From positions 62,001 to 126,000 of the forward strand of contig JAMCAN010000001.1 of assembly GCA_023715185.1 (NCBI GenBank): a DNA stretch of 64,000 bases, read 5' to 3'. A program made the position numbers and the translations under genes. Source of the stretch: Planococcus sp. MER TA 32b. GTDB taxonomy: Bacteria > Bacillota > Bacilli > Bacillales_A > Planococcaceae. Shown here in pieces: positions 8,551 to 16,824 of this stretch. Under the pieces are notes generated by a model. It did not search any database, was not told the DNA's origin, and saw only the letters and a program-made list of their open reading frames with translations. How positions within the stretch are numbered: the stretch's first letter is position 1; the number at the start of each line of letters is the position of its first letter.

Positions 8551-8745
8551 ATGGGTTTTTGGTATTTTTTGATTTTGTTCATAGGATTGTTTTTAATATT
8601 TATAGGAATGTTTAAGAAAAAGCATTACTCGTCTGTAAGAAAACTTACTTTAGTAGTAACAGGATTAATCTGCATATTATTCGCGCTTTTCATGTTTTCA
8701 CCAGGAAGTGCAGAAGTGATTGCCGATTTACTTAATTTAACCTAG
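8551..8745 (+). CDS. Small two-span membrane protein, unknown
   Basis: It encodes 64 residues with two hydrophobic helices (about 3-21 and 29-50) joined by a basic turn KKKHYSSVRK. A strong GAGGAGGTAAGG precedes ATG 8551, which makes it a believable gene despite the length. There is no recognisable family and no obvious partner; the TPP riboswitch operon begins after it. Confidence 0.6.
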   Translation: MGFWYFLILFIGLFLIFIGMFKKKHYSSVRKLTLVVTGLICILFALFMFSPGSAEVIADLLNLT

Positions 8746-8926
8746 CGAGTTATTTAATTTTACAAAACTAGTAACAAGAGTTTGCATATGAGACCTTATC
8801 GGAAATTCCCATATTTGCTTTGGCGGATCGGTAATAGGTGTGAATGAGATTTTTGCAACATTCAAAAATATATTTGTGATTTTTCAGACTATGTGATAAT
8901 CTTTGGGGGAACAACTGAATACATGC

Positions 8927-9014
8927 ACCACTGGGGGAGCCGGTTACCGGCTGAGACGAGCAATGCTCGGACCCTTTGAACCTGATCTGGATCATACCAG
9001 CGGAGGGAAGTGGG
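8927..9014 (+). promoter_or_regulatory. TPP riboswitch (thi-box)
   Basis: The two conserved blocks are present: GGGGGAGCC..GGCTGAGA and ACCCTTTGAACCTGATCTGG..ACCAGCGGAGGGAAGTGG. The aptamer binds thiamine pyrophosphate and, through the hairpin at 9054-9085, should end transcription of the thiamine salvage operon when TPP is plentiful. Confidence 0.97.
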
Positions 9015-9053
9015 CGAGCGTATGCCGGATTTCTCTATCTTTTTGCATATTAT

Positions 9054-9085
9054 TGCCGCTTTCCTTTACTGGAAAGCGGCTTTTT
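9054..9085 (+). terminator. TPP riboswitch expression-platform terminator
   Basis: GCCGCTTTCC, loop, GGAAAGCGGC, then TTTTT, located between the aptamer and tenA. Confidence 0.92.
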
Positions 9086-9111
9086 ATTTTGCCTGAAAGG
9101 GGCTGGAGAAG

Positions 9112-9795
9112 ATGGGATTTACACAGGAAGTGCGGCAAGAGTGCGATAGTTTATGGCAAGCGAGTTTTGATCATCCGTTTGTGAAAGGAATTGCGGAAGG
9201 CAGTTTGCCGGTGGAGATATTCCGCTATTACGTGATGCAGGATGCTTATTATCTGACGAATTTTGCGAAGATGCAGGCGGTAGGTGCACTCAAAGCGCCG
9301 GACCTCGCCACGACGAAAAGTTTTGCGCATCATTCGGAGCAGACGTGTGCGGCAGAAATGGCGCTTCATGAATCATTTATGGGCATGCTCGGCGTAACGG
9401 AGGAAGATTGGAAAAAATTCGAACCATCACCAAGTGCCTATGCTTATGTGTCGCATATGTACCGCGCGATGGAAGGGGATCTGGCGGATGTGGTCGCGAC
9501 TATCCTGCCGTGCTACTGGCTTTATTATGAAATCGGGGAGCGCTTGAAAGATGCCGAACCGAATCATCCGATTTATGACCGGTGGATCGAGACTTATGGT
9601 TCCGAATGGTTTGGTGAATTGGTGCAGGAGCAGATTGAACGGATGGATCGATTGGCGGAAGGGCTGTCGGCGGAGCGGCGGCGGGAATTGAAGGTCCGTT
9701 TCCGGCGCAGCAGCTATTACGAATGGAATTTCTGGCAGCAGGCCTGGACGATGGAGACTTGGGAATTGCCGGCGCAAGTAAAGGAAGGTGTTTGA
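9112..9795 (+). CDS. tenA: Aminopyrimidine aminohydrolase / thiaminase II
   Basis: TenA hydrolyses aminopyrimidines derived from degraded thiamine so the pyrimidine half can be reused. The 227-residue protein has family motifs QDAYYLTNFAKM, FAHHSEQTCAAEMALH, the catalytic Cys in ATILPCYWLYYEIG (Cys about 135) and the C-terminal Glu-containing SSYYEWNFWQQAW. It is the first gene of the riboswitch operon, and its stop overlaps the thiM translation start region. GGCTGGAGAAG precedes ATG 9112. Confidence 0.95.
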   Translation: MGFTQEVRQECDSLWQASFDHPFVKGIAEGSLPVEIFRYYVMQDAYYLTNFAKMQAVGALKAPDLATTKSFAHHSEQTCAAEMALHESFMGMLGVTEEDWKKFEPSPSAYAYVSHMYRAMEGDLADVVATILPCYWLYYEIGERLKDAEPNHPIYDRWIETYGSEWFGELVQEQIERMDRLAEGLSAERRRELKVRFRRSSYYEWNFWQQAWTMETWELPAQVKEGV

Positions 9796-9796
9796 G

Positions 9797-10609
9797 ATGA
9801 TCAATAAAATCCGCAGCGAAAATCCAATCATCCATTGCATCACCAATCACGTCGTATCAAATTTTCAGGCGAACGGGCTGCTGGCAATCGGTGCTTCGCC
9901 AATCATGGGCGAGGCAAAAGAGGAAGTGGAAGAGCTGGCCGCCATCTCGCGCGTATTGTCATTGAATATCGGAACCTTGAATAAAGACACACTGGAAAGC
10001 ATGATGCTTGCCGGGAAAAGAGCGAATAAGGAAAAGATCCCAGTGATTCTGGATCCGGTGGGAGCAGGAGCGACAGCTTTTCGGAGAGAAGCCGTCCAGA
10101 AGATTTTAACGGAAATCGATGTCAGTGTGCTGCGCTGCAACGCGGGTGAACTGGCCGCAATCGGCGGTGTGGAATGGGCGTCGAAAGGCGTCGATGCCGG
10201 TTCGGGCAATATCGACCTGGAGGATCTGGCGACCCGAGTGGCAAAAGAATACAGCTTGGTTGTGGCAGTGACAGGAGAGACTGATATCGTAGCTGACGGT
10301 TCGCGTGTGGAAAGGATTGCAGGCGGCGACCGGATGATGAGTTCTGTAACCGGCATGGGGTGCCTGCTCAGTGCTGTCACTGCCGCTTTCACGGCAGTGT
10401 CACCTGAGGATCCAACAGCTGCTGCGATTGAAGCTCTCAAGTTTTACAGTGCGGCTGGCGAAAAGGCCGCCGCAATTTCAAAAGGGCCTGGCAGCTTCCG
10501 CGACACATTTTTGGATGTTTTATTCGGCATAGAAATTGAAGAAAACGGCTTTGATATTCATAAAGGGGAAGGAGTGGATGTGCTGTGGCAGCGATCAAGC
10601 AGGTATTGA
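9797..10609 (+). CDS. thiM: Hydroxyethylthiazole kinase
   Basis: ThiM phosphorylates 4-methyl-5-hydroxyethylthiazole, the thiazole half of thiamine. The 270-residue ribokinase-like protein shows NPIIHCITNHVVSNFQANGLLAIGASPIM in two adjoining conserved blocks, ILDPVGAGATAFR, LVVAVTGETD and the catalytic VTGMGCLLSAV loop. ATG 9797 is favoured over GTG 9788 because AAGGAAGG at 9781-9788 lies 8 nt upstream. It begins 1 nt after the tenA stop and overlaps thiD by 25 nt, so coupling is likely. Confidence 0.95.
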   Translation: MINKIRSENPIIHCITNHVVSNFQANGLLAIGASPIMGEAKEEVEELAAISRVLSLNIGTLNKDTLESMMLAGKRANKEKIPVILDPVGAGATAFRREAVQKILTEIDVSVLRCNAGELAAIGGVEWASKGVDAGSGNIDLEDLATRVAKEYSLVVAVTGETDIVADGSRVERIAGGDRMMSSVTGMGCLLSAVTAAFTAVSPEDPTAAAIEALKFYSAAGEKAAAISKGPGSFRDTFLDVLFGIEIEENGFDIHKGEGVDVLWQRSSRY

Positions 10610-11418
10610 CGATTGCAGGTTCGGATTCAGGCGGCGGAGCGGGCATACAGGCGGATATCAAAACTTTCCAGGAACTCGGCGTTTTCGGTACATCGGCCAT
10701 TACAGCGGTAACGGCGCAGAATACATGCGGCGTGCAGGGCGTATATCCCATGCCTGCCGGCGCTGTGAAAGCGCAAATCGATGCAATCGGAGCGGATTTT
10801 GCCATAGCCGCAGTGAAAACGGGCATGCTTTTCGACGCCGAAATCATCGCTGAAACGGCAGCGGGCATCCGCAGGCACGGCTGGCGAAATCTTGTCGTGG
10901 ATCCGGTGATGATCGCAAAAGGCGGCGCAACTTTGCTGCAGGAGGAAGCGCTCGAGGCGATGCGGACATTATTATTGCCACTTTCGTCGGTCATCACACC
11001 GAATATTCCGGAAGCGGAAATGCTGAGCGGCATGAAAATACATGGTGCAGCAGACCGGAAAAGAGCGGCTGAAGGGATTCTCGCTTTTGGCGCGAAAGCT
11101 GTCGTCATCAAGGGGGGACATGCCGACAATCCGCTGATAGCAGAAGATTATTGCCTCGATCAAACCGGTGAATCATTTGTATTGCGCTCTGCGCGCATCC
11201 ATACGCAGCAGACGCACGGCACGGGCTGTACTTTTTCAGCCGCTTTGACAGCTGAACTGGCTAAAGGGCAAACTTTTCCGGAAGCTTTGGTGACAGCAAA
11301 ACGCTTTATCCAGTCGGCTCTTACACATCAATTGCATATCGGTGCAGGACACGGCCCGACAAACCATGCAGCATTCCGTCATTTTGCAGCGGAAGGAGAT
11401 GTGCAATTTGTTCAATAA
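10585..11418 (+). CDS. thiD: Hydroxymethylpyrimidine / phosphomethylpyrimidine kinase
   Basis: ThiD adds two phosphates to the pyrimidine half of thiamine, giving HMP-PP for ThiE. The motifs are LTIAGSDSGGGAGIQADIK, FGTSAITAVTAQNT, VVDPVMIAKGG and the anion-hole loop THGTGCTFSAAL. The length of 277 residues is standard. It starts at GTG 10585 inside the end of thiM; GGGGAAGGAG lies 11 nt upstream. The end overlaps the thiE start. Confidence 0.95.
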   Translation: MAAIKQVLTIAGSDSGGGAGIQADIKTFQELGVFGTSAITAVTAQNTCGVQGVYPMPAGAVKAQIDAIGADFAIAAVKTGMLFDAEIIAETAAGIRRHGWRNLVVDPVMIAKGGATLLQEEALEAMRTLLLPLSSVITPNIPEAEMLSGMKIHGAADRKRAAEGILAFGAKAVVIKGGHADNPLIAEDYCLDQTGESFVLRSARIHTQQTHGTGCTFSAALTAELAKGQTFPEALVTAKRFIQSALTHQLHIGAGHGPTNHAAFRHFAAEGDVQFVQ

Positions 11419-12052
11419 ACCTTCTGTCTATTTCATCATGGGGACGCAGAATGCTTCAGGGAAAGACCCGCTATCGATATTGGAAGAAGCTTTAAAAGGG
11501 GGCATCACCTGTTTCCAGCTTCGTGAAAAAGGAACAGGAGCTTTGCGGGGGCAGGATTTAATGGAGTTCGCTGAAAAGTGCCGGGATTTATGCGCCATTT
11601 ACAAAGTTCCTTTTTTGATCAATGATGACGTCGAACTGGCTCTCGCAGTCGGTGCTGACGGCATTCATATCGGACAGGAAGATATGGATTGCGGACAGGC
11701 ACGGGCATTGATCGGCAAGGAAAAAATATTGGGTGTTTCTGTACATTCACTCGAAGAAGCAAGGATTGCCATCGATGCCGGTGCAGATTACCTCGGTATG
11801 GGTCCGGTTTACGGCACGCAGTCAAAAGCGGATGCGAAACGGCCGGCTGGTACAACAGGCATCAAAAAAGTTGCCAGCCATTTTCCGCTGACGCCGGTAT
11901 TTGGAATCGGGGGCATCACACTGCAAAATGCCGGTGCTGTCTGGCAGGCAGGAGCGTGCGGTGTCGCCGTCATATCGGCGCTGTCGGGAGCTGACGATAT
12001 CGCTTTGCAAATCGCCGAATTCAAAAATTCATATAAAGGAGTATTGATATGA
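11408..12052 (+). CDS. thiE: Thiamine phosphate synthase
   Basis: ThiE joins HMP-PP and thiazole phosphate into thiamine phosphate. A TIM-barrel protein of 214 residues: VPFLINDDVELALAVGADG, HIGQEDM, LGMGPVYGTQSK and VFGIGGI mark the pyrophosphate and thiazole sites. The start is most likely TTG 11408, 9 nt after AAGGAG (11393-11398); the in-frame ATG at 11399 directly abuts that site and is too close. It overlaps thiD by 11 nt and thiW by 4 nt (ATGA). Confidence 0.93.
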   Translation: MFNKPSVYFIMGTQNASGKDPLSILEEALKGGITCFQLREKGTGALRGQDLMEFAEKCRDLCAIYKVPFLINDDVELALAVGADGIHIGQEDMDCGQARALIGKEKILGVSVHSLEEARIAIDAGADYLGMGPVYGTQSKADAKRPAGTTGIKKVASHFPLTPVFGIGGITLQNAGAVWQAGACGVAVISALSGADDIALQIAEFKNSYKGVLI

Positions 12053-12537
12053 ATACAAAAAAGCTTGTCGTAATGTCCATGTTCGTGGCCATCGCGGTTG
12101 CCGGTTCAGCGTTTGTGTGGTTTCCGGCAGGAATCGCGCGCGCTTATCCGATCCAGCACGCCATTAATGTCATAGCAGCGGTGCTTTTTGGGCCAATCCC
12201 TGCCGTAACGATAGCCTTTGTGACCGGGGGTGTGCGGGTACTGACAGGCACGGGATCTTTGCTGGCGTTTCCAGGGGGCATGATCGGCGCATTGCTTGCC
12301 GGGGTCCTGTATAGAATGTCCGGGCGCATCGGATTTGCGGCAGCCGGTGAAATCATCGGTACCGGCGTCATCGCATCACTCATCGCTGTCCCTTATGCCA
12401 AACTGTTGATGGGCACAGAAACCGCAGCGCTATTCTTCATGCCGCCGTTTCTTGTATCAAGTATCAGCGGTGCGATATTGGGCGTGGTGCTGGTTTACAG
12501 ATTGGAAAAAACGAAAGCCAGGGAATTATTGTATTGA
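12049..12537 (+). CDS. thiW: ThiW, predicted thiazole ECF transporter S component
   Basis: An integral membrane protein of 162 residues with about five spans and the ThiW-typical N-terminus MSMFVAIAVAGSAFVWFPAG plus ALLAGVLYRMSGR. ThiW is predicted in the literature to capture hydroxyethylthiazole for energy-coupling-factor import; here it closes an operon whose thiM uses exactly that molecule. ATGA overlap with thiE shows translational coupling. A terminator follows. Confidence 0.9.
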   Translation: MNTKKLVVMSMFVAIAVAGSAFVWFPAGIARAYPIQHAINVIAAVLFGPIPAVTIAFVTGGVRVLTGTGSLLAFPGGMIGALLAGVLYRMSGRIGFAAAGEIIGTGVIASLIAVPYAKLLMGTETAALFFMPPFLVSSISGAILGVVLVYRLEKTKARELLY

Positions 12538-12561
12538 TATAAATGGAGAAACTAATCAGCC

Positions 12562-12598
12562 GGCGGGGACTTTCCAGGTCTCCGCCTGTTTTTTTATT
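12562..12598 (+). terminator. Terminator of the thiamine salvage operon
   Basis: GGCGGGGAC, loop, GTCTCCGCC, then seven T. Confidence 0.87.
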
Positions 12599-12707
12599 GT
12601 AATGAAAAGGTGAATTTAAAACGGATAAAATTGGGTAAACAGTAGAAAAAGGTGCGACGTACGTACATTAATGCGAGGGCCAGGCCCCGCAAAAGAGGTG
12701 GAAAGCG

Positions 12708-14426
12708 ATGGATCTGCAGAAAATCATTCAAAATCAAAAAGCATATAAGCATATGTCGCAGGACGAAACGGCCGCTGCGAAATATGGCATGACGGCGAGT
12801 GCGATAAAAGAAGCGACGGAAATCGGGGAGCAGGTATTGGAAGACGGAGGCAATGCGATCGATGCCATTATTGCCATCCAATTTGCGCTGGCTGTGGTGG
12901 AAGGGATGAATACCGGCATCGCAGCGGGCGGGTTCCTGATCTATTATGACCACGAAAGCCAAAAAACAATCGTCATCGATGGCCATAGCCAAGCGCCATC
13001 TGAAGTTACGCCGGAACTTTTCGTCAATGAAAAAGGCGAAGCGGTTCCTTTTGACGAACGTTCCACCAGTGCCAAAGCTGTAGGAGTGCCGGGCATCATG
13101 AAGATGATGAGCGAAGCGCATGAAAGATATGGATCGATGCCGCTGGAACGGCTGGTCGATCCAGCCATCGAGCTGGCTGAAAACGAATACGAGGTAAACT
13201 CGTTATGGGAAAGGACGATTGAGCAATTTAAAGACAGGATGGGTGAAGAGACGAAGAAAGTCTTCGTGCCAAACGGCAAACCGTTGAAAGAAGGAGACAA
13301 AATCCGTCAGCCCGATTTGGCGAAAACCTTGAAAATTATAAAAGAACAGGGTTTTAACGCTGTTTATGAAGGTGAAATCGCGGATGCCATGCTTGAAACG
13401 ATTGAAAGCCATGGCGGCCTGATGTCAAAAGAAGATATGCAGAATTATAAAGTGGCTGTCAGGGAGCCGCTCTGGAGTACCTATAAAGAACTTGATCTTG
13501 CCTTTCCGCCGCCTCCGAATGTCGGGGGATTCACCATTGCGCAAATGCTGAAAATACTGGAGCCGTTTGAAATCGAAAAATTCCACCCCCATTCCTGGGA
13601 AAAATATCATCTTTTAAGCGAAGTCATGCGGCTGACTTTGGCAGATAAAGAAGCGTATATGGGCGATCCGGAATTTATTGATATTCCGATGAAAGGGCTT
13701 TTCCATCCGGAATATATAGAAGAACGCAGAAACCGGGTCAGCTTTGATGAACGCCTGAGAAAGGTGAAAGAAGGACATCCGTGGGATTACGAGGAGAGGG
13801 ATTCGACCAATAAACTGCATGGGGTGCATTCCGAGGAAGGAATGGAAACAACGCATTTCACTGCGGTTGACCGCTGGGGGAATATAGCGGCCTGCACATC
13901 ATCGATTGAGCGTATTTTCGGTTCAGGCATTATGGTGCCTGGCTACGGATTCCTTTTGAATAATGATCTGACCGATTTTAATCCTGAGCCGAGAACGAAA
14001 AATGAACCGAATGCGAAGAAATACGCCATCAGTTCCAAAGCGCCAACCATCGTTTTCCATGAGGGCAAGCCGTTCTTTACGCTCGGCTCGCCAGGCGCAA
14101 CAACGATTGTCGCATCCGTTCTCCAAGTGTTTTTAAATGTTGTGGAGTACAAAATGGATTTGAAAGAGGCAATTGAAGAACCGCGAATTTACATTACGCC
14201 GGATTTGAAAATCCAATGGGAAGACGGCATCAATGACGAAGCGATGGAGAAATTGACGGAACTCGGTTATGAGTTGGACAGAAGCTATAAGGAAGTGACG
14301 GCGGATACCCGCGTGGGTGATGTCCAGGCGATTTTAATCGACCCGGAAACCGGGCATACGTATGGAGCGGCCGATTCGCCCCGTCCCGGGGAAGCGGCTG
14401 GACCGGATGAGCCGCCTGAAGAGTGA
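12708..14426 (+). CDS. Gamma-glutamyltransferase family protein, cytosolic (YwrD-like)
   Basis: This N-terminal-nucleophile enzyme is predicted to self-cleave before the Thr of METTHFTAVDRWGNIAACTSS (about residue 385), producing two subunits that transfer or hydrolyse gamma-glutamyl groups, for example from glutathione-like thiols. Other family marks are GMNTGIAAGGFLIYYD, LAFPPPPNVGGFTIAQML and TLGSPGATTIVASVLQ. The 572-residue protein has no signal peptide, unlike secreted Ggt, so a cytoplasmic YwrD-type role is inferred. AGAGGTGG precedes ATG 12708. Confidence 0.88.
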   Translation: MDLQKIIQNQKAYKHMSQDETAAAKYGMTASAIKEATEIGEQVLEDGGNAIDAIIAIQFALAVVEGMNTGIAAGGFLIYYDHESQKTIVIDGHSQAPSEVTPELFVNEKGEAVPFDERSTSAKAVGVPGIMKMMSEAHERYGSMPLERLVDPAIELAENEYEVNSLWERTIEQFKDRMGEETKKVFVPNGKPLKEGDKIRQPDLAKTLKIIKEQGFNAVYEGEIADAMLETIESHGGLMSKEDMQNYKVAVREPLWSTYKELDLAFPPPPNVGGFTIAQMLKILEPFEIEKFHPHSWEKYHLLSEVMRLTLADKEAYMGDPEFIDIPMKGLFHPEYIEERRNRVSFDERLRKVKEGHPWDYEERDSTNKLHGVHSEEGMETTHFTAVDRWGNIAACTSSIERIFGSGIMVPGYGFLLNNDLTDFNPEPRTKNEPNAKKYAISSKAPTIVFHEGKPFFTLGSPGATTIVASVLQVFLNVVEYKMDLKEAIEEPRIYITPDLKIQWEDGINDEAMEKLTELGYELDRSYKEVTADTRVGDVQAILIDPETGHTYGAADSPRPGEAAGPDEPPEE

Positions 14427-14445
14427 AATAGAGGTTAATCGTGGG

Positions 14446-14485
14446 AAGGCTTGGGAGCTAAGTTATTGGCTCTCAAGCCTTTTTG
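14446..14485 (+). terminator. Terminator after the gamma-glutamyltransferase gene
   Basis: AAGGCTTGGGAGC pairs with GCTCTCAAGCCTT, then TTTT. Confidence 0.85.
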
Positions 14486-14503
14486 GTGTTTGTTTGAGAC
14501 GTT

Positions 14504-14556
14504 ACGGGCGATTAAAAATTTTTGCGGGCGATTAGCACACCGATACGGGCGTTCCA
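14504..14556 (+). repeat. Phased array, core CGGGCGATTA (3 units)
   Basis: Cores start at 14505, 14525 and 14546 (spacing 20 and 21); the last is the degenerate CGGGCGTTCC. It lies between the terminator of the upstream gene and the terminator of the convergent pgeF gene. It has the same architecture as the arrays at 26228 and 62361. Function unknown. Confidence 0.7.
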
Positions 14557-14570
14557 GCATAAATCAAACA

Positions 14571-14610
14571 AAAAAAGAGCTTGAGCGGTATATCGCTTAA
14601 GCTCTTCGAA
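14571..14610. terminator. Bidirectional terminator overlapping the pgeF stop codon
   Basis: AAGAGCTTGAGCG pairs with CGCTTAAGCTCTT. The pgeF stop codon lies inside the right arm; A/T runs lie on the left. Confidence 0.85.
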
Positions 14611-15358
14611 CGATAAAGCCCATATGCCGCCCGCTCTTCCTGTCTTCGCGGTAAGAAAAACCTTCAGGATTCATGAATGTGCAGGTGCGATCGATTGAAA
14701 TGTGGCCTGTCGGGATGCCAGCCAATTCACATTGCTTCTTGACGGTCAGCTGGTTATCGATATGGTATTTGCCGGTTTCAGCGTTGTGATATATGAATTC
14801 ATCTGCATAGCCGAGCGCTTTGAATTTCAAGTACACATCTTCATCCACTTCGAATTTTTCCTGGCTTAATGCAGCGCCGATCTGGACATGGAAATCTTCC
14901 GGTTTGCAGCCTTCCTCATTCTTCAGATGTTCGAAAAGCTTTAATGTCACTTCTTTGATGGTGCCTTGCCAGCCTGAATGCACGGCGCCGATGAGTCCTT
15001 TGTTTTCATTGTATAAAAGGAGCGGAACGCAGTCAGCGGCGAACGTACAGAGCACAAGACCGGTTTCATAAGTATACAGCGCATCGGTGTTTTCCACTGC
15101 ATGCCCGGTCTCAGTGGATCCGCGCCCTCTGTCTGCTGCCTCGACACGGTGGAAATTGGCGCTGTGCGTCTGGTTGGCGCATACAAAATCGACGAGGGTA
15201 AGGCCCAGGAAATCTGCCAGTTTCCGCCGGTTTTCCACTATCAGCATCGGGTCTTCACAAGCATGTAGCGCCATGTTATTGAGTTCGAATTCTACCGTAT
15301 CTTTCAGCGTGAGCCCGGCTGTGAAATTTGCCGAATGGACATATAGTTTCGTTTTCAT
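14597..15358 (-). CDS. pgeF: Peptidoglycan editing factor / multicopper-oxidase-like purine nucleoside phosphorylase (YlmD family)
   Basis: The CNF1/YfiH-like fold family is recognised by FVCANQTHSANFH, CTFAADCVPLLLYN and GAVHSGWQGTIKEV, whose His and Cys residues (H in QTHS, C in ADC, H in AVHSGW) bind the catalytic zinc. Related proteins cleave purine nucleosides (LACC1 type), and in E. coli YfiH/PgeF limits L-Ser misincorporation into peptidoglycan. The 253-residue length is typical. Unlike B. subtilis ylmD it is not next to ylmE or sepF here. It is monocistronic. Confidence 0.88.
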   Translation of the reverse strand: MKTKLYVHSANFTAGLTLKDTVEFELNNMALHACEDPMLIVENRRKLADFLGLTLVDFVCANQTHSANFHRVEAADRGRGSTETGHAVENTDALYTYETGLVLCTFAADCVPLLLYNENKGLIGAVHSGWQGTIKEVTLKLFEHLKNEEGCKPEDFHVQIGAALSQEKFEVDEDVYLKFKALGYADEFIYHNAETGKYHIDNQLTVKKQCELAGIPTGHISIDRTCTFMNPEGFSYREDRKSGRHMGFIVRRA

Positions 15359-15401
15359 ATCATCACCTGTTTCTACTATATAAGAGCTGGATTTTATTGT
15401 A

Positions 15402-15434
15402 TAGAAAAAAGGAGGGCATTTGCCCTCCTTTCAC
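15402..15434 (-). terminator. Terminator after the KGG protein gene
   Basis: GGAGGGCA, loop, TGCCCTCC; a TTTTTT run lies on the minus-strand downstream side. Confidence 0.8.
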
Positions 15435-15451
15435 TGTTCCACAATAAGCGC

Positions 15452-15691
15452 TTACGAATTGTTGCCGCCGCTGTGGCTGTTTCTGCCGCCTTTACGGCCG
15501 GCTTCTTCGCGGCTCATTTTGTTGCCTCCGGAATTATTGCCTCCCGAGTTGTTGCCGCTGTGGCTGTTTTCTCCACCTTTTTCCCCAATTTCTTCATAGA
15601 ATTCCTGTCCATGGCTGTTGGATGTTGCTTCTCCTCCAAGACGACCTGCTTCTTCACGACTCATTTTGTTGCCGTTGTTTTTGTCTGCCAT
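15452..15691 (-). CDS. KGG-repeat general stress protein (GsiB/YciG type)
   Basis: The 79-residue, glycine- and asparagine-rich hydrophilic protein carries two NKMSREEAGRxGG units (about residues 8-20 and 57-69) and a degenerate EEIGEKGGE between them. Such KGG proteins resemble plant LEA proteins and accumulate in general stress. A sigma-B-like promoter lies upstream at 15736-15760, in agreement with the sigma-B control of gsiB in Bacillus. The Gly/Asn/Ser linker HSGNNSGGNNSGG is a local duplication. GGAGGAG precedes the ATG. Confidence 0.88.
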   Translation of the reverse strand: MADKNNGNKMSREEAGRLGGEATSNSHGQEFYEEIGEKGGENSHSGNNSGGNNSGGNKMSREEAGRKGGRNSHSGGNNS

Positions 15692-15735
15692 TTCTAACTC
15701 CTCCTTAAAGTGTATTGGGTGTTACAGTATGTGAT

Positions 15736-15760
15736 TTTCCCGGTTAATATGCTCTCAAAC
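15736..15760 (-). promoter_or_regulatory. Putative sigma-B promoter of the KGG protein gene
   Basis: On the minus strand GTTTGA, a 13 nt gap and GGGAAA, close to the sigma-B consensus GTTTNN-N12-15-GGGWAW. It lies about 45 nt upstream of the start codon. Confidence 0.7.
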
Positions 15761-15823
15761 ACCATTAACCGTTTTGTAAAACACTTGTAATATTTTCCAC
15801 CTTCTATCAAGGTTTTTTATTTT

Positions 15824-15862
15824 ACGCCAATAAAAAACCGCCCTGTTTAATGGGCGGGAAAG
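15824..15862 (-). terminator. Terminator after the MpsC-like gene
   Basis: On the minus strand CCCGCCCATTAAACAGGGCGG is followed by a T run; a short GC stem. Confidence 0.65.
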
Positions 15863-15866
15863 TCAG

Positions 15867-16568
15867 TTATTGCTTTTTGGGTGGTTCCAGAAGAAACACA
15901 ATATAGCCGATATCATCCTGGAAATTCCAATCAAGAAAAACTTCTTTAATATTGCGTTTCAGTATTTTTTCGGGATGCGATTCCAATATCAAGTGTCGCT
16001 CCAACGGTCGTTTGGCGAGCTTGAGAATTTCGGAGTAGCCTTCCGATATCAACGCTTTCTCGATCCCTACTAAGATGCCATATCTTTTGACCAATATTGT
16101 CCGGTCATTCAGCCAATAACTTTCAATTGAGCTCGGTGTTTTTTCGGCGCGCTCACTGGCTGATTCAATCTTTTCCTCGAAGGTATCCCTGTCAATCTCT
16201 GCGGGCCATTCAAAATCATTTTCCTGCACTTTTTCATCGATGACACCAATCAGCAATCCTGTTTCCAGTTCAAGATTCCAGTCCGCATGAAATTCACTGA
16301 TATCCAATTGCCCGATTCGCCATAGATTTTTCTTTATGTCTTCTTCCAATTCATTGATCAGTAAATCCCGGGTTTCCAAAACTCGTTTCCATTCCTTCTG
16401 TTTCAGCAGCACGGCTTCCATAGGGGCGATGAACCCGCGGAAGTGGATAACGATAAATGGCTTTCGGATAGTTACATAAACGGATGTTGGACCTTTTCCA
16501 AAATGATCACGGAGCAGCGTTGAAATATAGCCGCCTATTTCAGATTGTACCGTCTTTTCTGAAGCCAT
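15867..16568 (-). CDS. MpsC/DUF2294-family protein, two tandem domains
   Basis: Residues 1-115 (VQSEIGGYISTLLRDHFGKGPTSVYV then VIHFRGFIAPMEAVLL) form one DUF2294 domain and residues 120-233 (IESASERAEKTPSSIESYW, LVKRYGILVGIEKAL) a second, more diverged one. This family is now associated with MpsC, the small partner of the MpsAB bicarbonate/sodium system, yet no mpsA or mpsB is nearby, so the role here is open. ATG 16568 is preceded by AAGGAGG at 16574-16580; an upstream in-frame ATG (16595) is ignored. Confidence 0.7.
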   Translation of the reverse strand: MASEKTVQSEIGGYISTLLRDHFGKGPTSVYVTIRKPFIVIHFRGFIAPMEAVLLKQKEWKRVLETRDLLINELEEDIKKNLWRIGQLDISEFHADWNLELETGLLIGVIDEKVQENDFEWPAEIDRDTFEEKIESASERAEKTPSSIESYWLNDRTILVKRYGILVGIEKALISEGYSEILKLAKRPLERHLILESHPEKILKRNIKEVFLDWNFQDDIGYIVFLLEPPKKQ

Positions 16569-16824
16569 GAAAATTCCTCCTTCCGTCGGAAGCATATTTA
16601 TCCGATATTTTATAATTGCTTGTTCCCATAATTATAGAGGTTCGGATGGGGAAATGCGAGGAGTCTTTATTTTTTTGATAGATAGTAAATATCAGGAGCA
16701 GCAGCGGGGGATTCAGCGGAATTTCATTAAAAATAATATCTTAATAGTAGTATATTATTCCTCTTAGTTCCTGATAGAATGAGAATAAAGGGAAGAATTT
16801 GAAGATGAAGGGAGGGGGGACCTC

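Noticed and set aside
8903..9184. Open frame across the TPP riboswitch
   Set aside because: It runs through the conserved aptamer and terminator and has no ribosome binding site.
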